From Macrocybe gigantea (lineage: Eukaryota; Basidiomycota; Agaricomycetes; Agaricales; Callistosporiaceae), in contig SJRY01000144.1 in assembly GCA_011319805.1 (NCBI GenBank), positions 1-28,572 on the forward strand: DNA of 28,572 nucleotides, in the 5' to 3' direction. Each line of letters starts with the position of its first letter. The first letter of the stretch is position 1. Of the stretch, positions 21,401 to 28,572 are shown piece by piece. A model generated the notes under the pieces. That model had not been told where the DNA came from and made no database searches. It worked only from the letters and a program-made list of their open reading frames with translations. The position numbers and the translations under genes are program-made.

Positions 21401-21407
21401 TATAAAA
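21401..21407 (+). promoter_or_regulatory. TATA box of B2
   Basis: TATAAAA in the context gccgTATAAAAtat, 75 bases before the B2 ATG. Confidence 0.6.
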
Positions 21408-21475
21408 TATAACAGAACGAGCATGCATCTTATCATCGGAAACCCCTTCTACCCAAGCTTTTTTTGAAATCAGTC

Positions 21476-22333
21476 ATGGACGCTAAGACCGTTGACGATA
21501 TTGTGAACGAACTTAACCAGCTTTCGGCCCAGTCAGCTACTCTCGATAACAGCCTCGATCAACTGAAGCGCACCGCGGATGGCGTTGTCAGTACCTATGG
21601 CACCAATTTCAGCCTGGTCAAACCCATCCCTGCTCAAATTACGAGTATCAGGACGGTAAGTGTCGTTTCTCCAACCTGTAATTTTGACGTGACCTTACCG
21701 CCCCAGGCATATCAAGCGACTCTGTGGAACGCGCGAGACATGGCCTCGGGTAGCTACATTACACACCTCTCTGGTATGTGGTCCTAGATCCGGAGATAGT
21801 CTTTCCTGATAGGCTTCCCCAGAATTCGTCTCCGTCAAGCTCGCCATGGTCGAGATGGTGCAGACAGACCAAGATCGCCAAGACGCAATGGGTGCTTTGA
21901 ATGACACTATTGCCGTTGAGTCTTCCTTTGCTTCCTCAAGTGGGAATATTTTGGTTGAATTTTATTACACAGGAAAAGGATCCTGTCAAGGAGAAGCCGT
22001 TGCCGGGCTTTGACGGTCTGACGAAAACGTTCAGCAGCATCTGGACTTCCGTGCGCATGCCGTATCCGTCAAATGCGCACTTTTTGCGACTAACGGCAAA
22101 AATTACAGGTTTCGGATGAGGCCAAACGCATTGTGGGCATTCTCGAGGCCGCGACTGATCCTGAAAAACTCAAGAAAGCGATAGAGGTGAGTTGATTTAT
22201 CGACCAGTCAAAAATCAGGATTCTCAATCACTATTTGTTTATCCAGCGACTGAAAGTCGAACTTGTCCCCGTCAAGGAAGGCTGCGAAAAGATCAAGGAG
22301 GCACTGAAAAAATTCGCGACCGGCGTGAATTAA
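21476..22333 (+). CDS. B2: small soluble helical protein of the A/B family
   Basis: Six exons: 21476-21655, 21707-21773, 21823-21914, 21973-22050, 22109-22186 and 22247-22333 (582 bases, 193 aa). Introns are GT-AG and 49-60 bases. Exons 2-6 match B1 base for base in length and phase. The product starts MDAKTVDDIV, is rich in Lys, Glu and Ala, predicted all-helical, and has no signal peptide or membrane segment. Motifs shared with B1 include LDNSLDQ, ARDMAS, KLAMVEMVQTDQDRQDA and, in the last exon, LVPVKEGC. An upstream ATG at 21464 is in the same frame, but 21476 fits the B1 start better. It pairs with A2, with which it shares a divergent promoter region. The function is unknown; a partner for A2 is the natural inference. 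Confidence 0.86.
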
Positions 22334-23196
22334 GTTCCATTTCCGTGCACGTCTCATCGTGAAAAGTCTTTTGAGACACGGATGTAATGTAGAACTGAAA
22401 TTGAACCTGATTTCTTGTAGCGTGCGCCTTGTAAAATAGTTCTGATATATACATTGAACGAACGTTGTACCTTTTTCCAGACATCTGCGACAGGCTCGAC
22501 GTCAATTTCGAGTTTCTGTATTGCCGAGCCATGCTATGCTAATTGATTCTAGTGCATAAAGCGAGCAGGCAGATCCAACGTTATAAGCTCGGCGTTCGTC
22601 AAGTGCAATTTTTGTGAAGAATCTCTGAGCCACTTAAATTACTGATGCAGAAGCGGATAACCTTATAAAGCAAAGCAACAAGGCATCGGTCAAGTGATAT
22701 GTATATTCCTGATTTGTAGGTATACTATGCTCCAACGTATTAGATCTGCCGAATGAACGACTAGAACAAGGACAAAGAAAGAGACTGTAAATGGAGGAGA
22801 GATGGTGATACAGAAAAAAATAGAAGAATCGAAATAGGAATCCACCGAAGTATCAGAACGAAGGAAAAAGAGAAAAAAAAAAGAGGTTAAAAAAAGCAGA
22901 ATTCGACCATTGTTTTTGTTTCCGTAATGAACTGAATACAGGCTATGTAAGAGAGGGCGAGTAAAGCGGGACATGGGGGAAAAGACCGTGGAGGGTATGA
23001 TTGCAGGGGTATGGCTAGGGAGGGGTGTGTGTGGAGGACAGAGTGTGCGATAGGAGAATCTATACGAAATAATGTAGATGAAGGAAAAAGAAAAAGAAAA
23101 GAGCGGTAAAAGAGTAGATACAGAGGAAACAACATTGGAAAAAGAGACGAATAGGCAAAAGAAATTACCAAAGAGCTCCTGTGTGTCAGCAGGACA
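22334..23196. other. Intergenic region between converging B2 and the disordered gene
   Basis: Contains two 3' flanks. A purine-rich stretch with A-runs occupies about 22850-22900 and 23078-23165; it encodes pyrimidine-rich sequence in the minus-strand message downstream of the stop at 23197. No gene is seen. Confidence 0.45.
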
Positions 23197-26100
23197 TCAT
23201 AATGCGATCCCGACGCTGCCCTCGGTGGAATTAGCACCTGGACCGACCTTCACGCCGACGCTGGGGCTTCGAAGGCCAACACCAGGGCCTTTCAGAAGTG
23301 AGCCAGACGGGACCCTCATCCTGCTCGCACCAAGTGAACTCGACGACGACGTCCTGTACACCATGCCGGTGCCGGTGCGCGGCTTGGGCTTCTCCCCTCC
23401 TTCCTTCGCCGCAGGAGAGGCTGCGAGTGCAGGAGACGACATGGTCGACATGCTCGCCGTCGTGGGCGAGAGCATCGTGGACCTGGAGAGCGCAGACGAG
23501 GCAGAGCGCGGCGAGGCACCATAAACGGATCGCGAGAGCGCAGAAGCCGGAGAGCCGTTGGTGTGCAAGACGGACGGCACCGGCACCGGAGCTCTGTCCG
23601 CTCCTCCGCCTCTGCCGTACGAAAACTGCGACTGGGGCAGCTTGAGAGGCCGGGGTGTGCTCAGCGGCGAGTGCGACTGGGGCGCCAAAGCAGGTAGCTG
23701 CGGGCTCCGCAGCGTCGTCGAAGCGGTGGACGAGGGGAGCGGCGGTTTGATGATACCGGACGAGGACGCGGAAGAGACGGACTTGTTGAAGCCAAACGAG
23801 GTCGTTCTCGGGCGCAGAATGCCACCGCCGTCCGCAGTGCCCGCTGCGGCGCTCAGATTGGCGGAACCAGGCATGCGCCTGATCGACCCCAGGCCTGGTC
23901 TAGGCACCGGCGGCAGCGTCTTGTTCTTGTCTGCACCCCCGAGAGAGCCAAATTCGGAAACAGCTTCGTCTTTGGGCGTCATGGGCGGATTGCTGCTGGC
24001 TGCGGTCGTAGTGCTGCTATTGCTTCCAAACGATGAGGACGGCGTGCGGCCCATGCCTGGCGCAGAGAGGGTGCCGTCTTCTCTCACAGGTGGCGACGTC
24101 GCTGTGGCGCTGCCGGCTCGTCCGATTCGACTGGGCATGGCGATAGACCTGGAAGAGAAAGAGAAAGACCTGCTGGCAAAGTCTTGGCCGGTGGTGGCAG
24201 CGTTGTCGGACGCCGCGCTCGTATTGCTGGCCGTGCTGAGCCTCGAGGCTGATGACATGGACGCGTTCGATGGTGCTCTTCCGCGCCGCGTGGTAGAAGA
24301 AGCCGTCGAACCGAGGCGGGAACGCGTGCGCGACCGCGAATTCGGCCGGGAAGGTGTCGCGGGGGAGGTCTCGACGGGACAGTAGTCTTCATGCCGAACT
24401 CATCGTACGCATCTTCCTCTGCTTGTTCATCAATGCGACTGCTGCCACCTGAGAGAACGACATCGGGACGCTTAAACTCGGGTCCTTTCTCGTCCAGAAG
24501 CAAGTCGACGTCATAGTCTGATGCCCTTCTGGGTCCACCTGCGACAAAGTCTGGCTTCCTAGACCTGCGAGCGGGCAGCGAATGGGATACCACTGAATGG
24601 GAATGAGACCTAGGCCGCTCGTGGTCGGCTCTGTCGTCAGGATATTCTGCCTCTTCCACCAGGGCGCTGGACGAATGCGATCTCGAAAGGGGGTGGCGCA
24701 TTCGAGAAGGCAAGGACTGATGGTGGGTTCGGGAAGATGAAGCGGTGGACGCCGTCGGCGATCTGAACAGACCCTGCGAGGACGAATGGAACGAGTATGT
24801 CGAATGCATGGAAGACGTGGACGATTGACGGGTCAAGTTGAGCGACGAGATGCGCTTGGTGAGGGCCGAAGGGGCATCTTCGTCCTCGCTGCAAGACATT
24901 TAGACCAGGCGGCGTGTATGGGAGGACTGGAAGTATATTCACCTGTCGCTCCAGCCCAGGCCAGTCGTCAAACCGAGCCCACCCCTCAAAAGCCTTCCGT
25001 CTCGATGCCTTGTTCTTCTCATGGGCGTGTCCCTGGTGTCTTTCGAGAGCTTACTTGCCGTGGTAAGGGTAGAGCCAGCTAAGGACAGGATGTCATGGAC
25101 AATCTTCAAGGCTTGAAAAATGGCCTAAACTCACCATAAGAAACAACACTGTCTGGTCGTCCATACCCTGCCGAGCTTGGGCTAGAAGTATAGTACCCTT
25201 TCAGAAGCTTGGAATGAGGCGATAAAAGACCGTGTTTCAACATCAGATGCCTGGCCGAAACCATCATGCATGATCAGTCATCATTCATAGCGGGCGGTGC
25301 TCAAAAGGGGGAAAGGACAACTCACGGTAGGGGTGTGTGCAGGTCGATGCTGCTGCCCGAGTCGTCAGAGTCGCTGCCGCCCACGATCTCTTCGTCGGGG
25401 AAGACAGAGTCATGGCTCTTCTCGTCGCGCTTGAGCTTGCGCTTGTTCCGCCTGATCATGCGCTCGGTGACGAGGTCCTCGAGGTGAAGGTCGTCGGCGT
25501 CGTCGACGCTGTTCGTGCGTTTGGGCCCGGCGGATGGAGTGAGCTTGAGACTGGTGGGAGCGAAGCGGGGGACGCCTGGATCAGAAGATTTTCTCAGGCT
25601 TGTAGCGCCGGGCGATGTGGCACTGGCAGACACAGACGCTGCGTTGGAGCCCTCGCTCACTCTTCTCCTCGCATCGTTGGGTTCTGACGTGGGTACGCCG
25701 GAAGAGACTAGGTCGGAGGGAGTGAATATCCTGCCTTCTCTCTTTGATTCTTCGTCGACGGCGGAGAGAGAGCGCAAGGACATGGCGGACGAAGTGCGGG
25801 CTAAGCTGCTGGACTTGGAGGTTGAGCGGGAGACGGAGACGGAGGATGCGCTGGAGGTGGGTCTGGAGACGGAGAACGGCCGGGGTGTGGATTCGAGAAG
25901 AGTGGAGATGTCTGGACTCGGAGAACGAGCGCCGGACGCAGGCAGTGCTGCATCGTGGGAACCATCCGTCAACTCTGAAGGCAGTCCGGATGACGTAGCG
26001 GCGTCGAGTGACGAGACGTCATTGGCATCGGGAGCAGCGGAAGCAAAACTCGGACCAGCTGGATCGGCGGAAGCAAAATTCGTGCCGGGTGGCTCGTCCG

Positions 26101-27317
26101 GCAGGGGGGAAGAGAACCTTCCGGAGGTGGTGTCTGCTTCAGCCCGGCGAGACGCTGGCGCGATTTGCTCCGAGAGCGCAGGCTAAGGACGTGCTTGTGC
26201 GACGCGGAACGCGACCGCGAGGCGCGCATCTGCAGGTGCAACAATTGTGGGTCGATCGGATCCGCGACAGACGCGTGGGCCTTGTGTGCACCCGCCCCGC
26301 CGGCACCGGAAGCAGATGCGGCAGAGGCGGAGGATGGCACGGTCTCCTCGTCGGCGACGGGCACGGCTGCAGAACCGCTCGGGTCGAATTGCCGCTCTTC
26401 GGCATAGTCGTCGTCGAGCGCGAGCAAGTCTCGAAAGTCGATAGACGAGATGGACTCGTTCGCTTGGCGGTGCCGCGGCTGGTCGCGGGTGTGCCTGCTA
26501 TCCGCGTCGCGATACGTGTTTGAGGGCGATGAAGAAGACTCTGAAGAAGGGGGCGTGGGGAGGAACTTTTGCATCGAGGTTGGGGCGGCGTGCTCGTCCT
26601 CGTCGTTCTCAATGTCGGAGAGGGGAGGCATGGGAGAGATGGATGTCCGCGTGAGGTCATCGTAGTCGTCTACGGTGAGTCCCTGCCGCTGCTGCTGCAT
26701 CGTTGGACGCGTCATCGATGACGCAGAGGACGTGACAGAGGATATAGAAGACGACTTTGGGCGCAAGTGCAGCTGCGCGACCTCGTTCTGCTCCTGCTGC
26801 TCGACCGCCTCGGTGCTCTTCTTCCCTTCGTCCGCGTCCCCGATGCTCAGTCTCACAGACGACGCGGATCGCGTGCTCCACCCGCCGAACCTGAACGACG
26901 ACGACAGGCTCGCAGAGTCGGGCACGGGCGGCAGGGGTGGGAGAGGCGCAGATGGAGGCAGCGAGGGCGGGGGTGGGATAGGCGTGGAGCCGAACGAGGT
27001 CGGCGTCGTTGGGGAGGAACGGTACATGAGGGCCGTGGGCGTCGTCGGGGTGAGAGGGATGTGTGTCGGTGGTTGCGGGAAGGATCCTATGAGGAGTGGG
27101 TCGAGCGGGCGCGGTTTGGACTTGGGGCGCTGGAGGCGGGGGCGATGGTGTGGTGATGTGGCGATGGTGTTGGTTTCAATGCAGATGGAGGTCGGGGAGA
27201 CCGAGCACCGTCGGACATGCTGGTCACCGATGTCAAAGAGGATTCGCTCGTTGTGGTCGTGTGGGCAGCGCTGCTGTCGGTGCTGCTCGTAACGCTTGCC
27301 CCGTCGTCTTTGTCCAT
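23197..27317 (-). CDS. Very long disordered Ser/Pro-rich protein, frame broken at three sites
   Basis: Four exons on the minus strand: 25326-27317, 25135-25250, 24943-25078 and 23197-24888, with GT-AG introns. Taken as it stands the frame breaks three times, at G-runs (plus strand) 27138-27142, 26104-26109 and 24361-24365. Adding one C on the coding strand at each restores a continuous product of about 1312 aa, with exon phases that agree. The start ATG 27317 follows an acceptor-like TTTTAG, so a leader intron is likely. The protein is dominated by Ser, Thr and Pro. It has a proline-rich segment near residues 105-130, a basic patch RMIRRNKRKLKRDEK near residue 625, and short conserved-looking islands (SSIDFRDLLALDDDYAEE; LLLDEKGPEFKRPDV; RTGTGMVYRTSSSSSL). 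No enzymatic domain is recognised. It could be a scaffold or regulator; function unknown. Confidence 0.7.
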
Positions 27318-28572
27318 GGATCCTAAAACAAAACAAGAGTCAGCTTTGGAAAAGAAGATTGAACAACTTGGACTTGCCTTTGTCGAGTGCTGAGAATATT
27401 CAGTTCAAAGAACGACAGACGACCCTTTTCGATGACAGTAACGACATTCAAAAAAAAACAACAACAAAAAGACCGTCAAAAGTCGGAAAAAGTGGACTCT
27501 TCGCGGGCCTGGACGAGACGGGATAATTATTTTGGTCCAGAAAAATGCTCTGATGAAACGACCGTGCCTTTTTTTTTCGCACGTCGTCCTTTTCCATAAA
27601 ATACGGATCAACATGCGCAAATACGTCGATCCACACATACATTCTTCTCTCTCCTTTTTGGCTTGGATTCAATTTCCAAGATAGAGGATAATCGACAACC
27701 AAATGCTTTTCTTCCCAAGCTCTGTCAATGCCTTGCCAACCGATTCCAGGAAACTTGAACTCCCGTCATCAGAGCCTTGCTCCACATCCATGCGATCACA
27801 AACTTTAGTTTCTTTTTTCTTTTTCTGGGCCCCGCCGTAGATCGAGACGGTCAGGCGTCGGCGCTTATCTACTCCTGCATCCACCTTGACCGATGGCGCC
27901 GAGTGCAATGATTAGCCAGTTAACATACGGTTTTTGGCTCCTTTCGCGGTGCTCGTTCTACCCTAATCATCGGCTGTTGTTTGAGATCATTTGCGCCATG
28001 CGTGTGTCATGCGACCACCCCCTCTGACGCGAGAGCTCCGTCCGAAACGTTGATCCTGCTCTCACTTATGCCCGGATAACAAACAATGACCAAGTCGGTT
28101 TGATGTGCCAAAGTCTTCTTTCCAAGTATCAAAAACCGACTCGATGCTTGGCATTCCTCTGTCAAAGACTGAACTACTGTATTCCTCTCAAAGTCAACTA
28201 ATGACTTGCCAAGGTCTGGAGTCGGAAGCGGAGCGGACGTTGATCATGCAGCCGAGGGTTCCTGGATCGTTGCAGGTCGAGCTAGCGCATTCGTCCTTAG
28301 GAGGATCCCCAATGGGCCATTGTCTTCGTTTATAGGGCTGCTACAGGTTCTGTCCGGCATCGGATAACTTAGCGCTATTGAGGGAACTCTTGCAACTTTG
28401 ACGTCTGCTCTGCAGCTCACCGTTACTTCGCTGCACCTACTCTCTGGAACATCCCCTCACCATATCCCGCATTCCTCGATTCGTCAGGTTGATCGTCACT
28501 GGCAGGTTTTGGATGGTGTCGTTCTCATCTTCTATCATTTTCATATCCTTGGTCATGGTTGAGGTCGTGCAA
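27318..28572. other. Upstream region of the disordered gene and window end
   Basis: A probable 5'-leader intron of the minus-strand gene ends just before its ATG (TTTTGTTTTAG, about 27323-27333). A-rich runs lie at 27440-27480, and a pyrimidine-rich stretch at 27803-27826 (plus strand). Beyond about 28000 no gene can be supported. The open frame 28105-28335 (plus) has no recognisable domain. The last 130 bases are pyrimidine-rich and may lead into the next gene. Confidence 0.35.

Larger units (their letters stand above)
20591..21475. promoter_or_regulatory. Divergent promoter region of A2 and B2
   Basis: These 885 bases separate the two start codons. TATAAAA lies on the minus strand at 20661-20667 (77 bases before A2) and on the plus strand at 21401-21407 (75 bases before B2). 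Bases 20760-21467 are open for 235 codons on the plus strand, giving a very basic protein (for example RGKRKQPEGPARKRRSRG). Because that frame runs through the B2 TATA box and leader, it is more likely chance or relic than a live gene. Confidence 0.5.

Noticed and set aside
23298..27326. Long plus-strand open frames opposite the disordered gene
   Set aside because: They mirror the GC-rich, Ser-rich minus-strand coding sequence. They have no splice logic and no recognisable domains; the minus strand explains the region.
1..28572. CRISPR arrays, rRNA genes, telomeric repeats
   Set aside because: No regularly spaced repeats, rRNA-like blocks or telomere units were seen; the window is eukaryotic.

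Overview
The window reads as nuclear DNA of a mushroom-forming basidiomycete (Agaricomycetes). Genes are broken by many short GT-AG introns of about 50-65 bases, several exons are tiny (3, 12, 13, 27 and 38 bases), and the recognisable proteins (eS17, uS8, a fungal PSD-like decarboxylase, a GH12 glucanase) have fungal features. Most real genes are invisible as long ORFs and had to be assembled exon by exon, so reading-frame arithmetic across splice sites is the main evidence for them.

Layout. 1-900: relic of a helical N-terminal domain like those of basidiomycete NLR/kinase proteins. 995-2005 (+): unknown protein with a C-terminal membrane anchor. 2263-2954 (-) and 3272-4108 (+): ribosomal proteins eS17 and uS8, head to head over 317 bases. 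4956-6304 (+): phosphatidylserine-decarboxylase-like enzyme with one frame break. 7265-8379 (-): intact secreted GH12 endoglucanase in eight exons. 11270-22333: a cluster of two paralogous pairs, B1 (+) 11270-12131, A1 (-) 13552-15100, A2 (-) 19023-20590, B2 (+) 21476-22333, with an unrelated Ser-rich basic protein (17584-18432, +) inside it. 23197-27317 (-): a very long disordered Ser/Pro-rich protein with three one-base frame breaks.

The A/B cluster is the most interesting part. A proteins (353 and 358 aa) are helical, lack a signal peptide and carry one central hydrophobic segment between coiled-coil-like flanks. B proteins (196 and 193 aa) are helical and fully soluble. A and B share sequence and intron phases over their first three exons, so they are ancient paralogues. 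All four genes have TATAAAA 75-87 bases before the start codon. The plan resembles bipartite leaderless alpha-helical pore-forming proteins (Hbl/Nhe/XaxAB type), but that is an inference from architecture only.

A short inverted-repeat element (131-136 bp) occurs twice, in opposite orientations, on either side of B1. The frame breaks at 5632, 24361, 26104 and 27138 all lie in homopolymer runs and more likely reflect assembly error than gene death.
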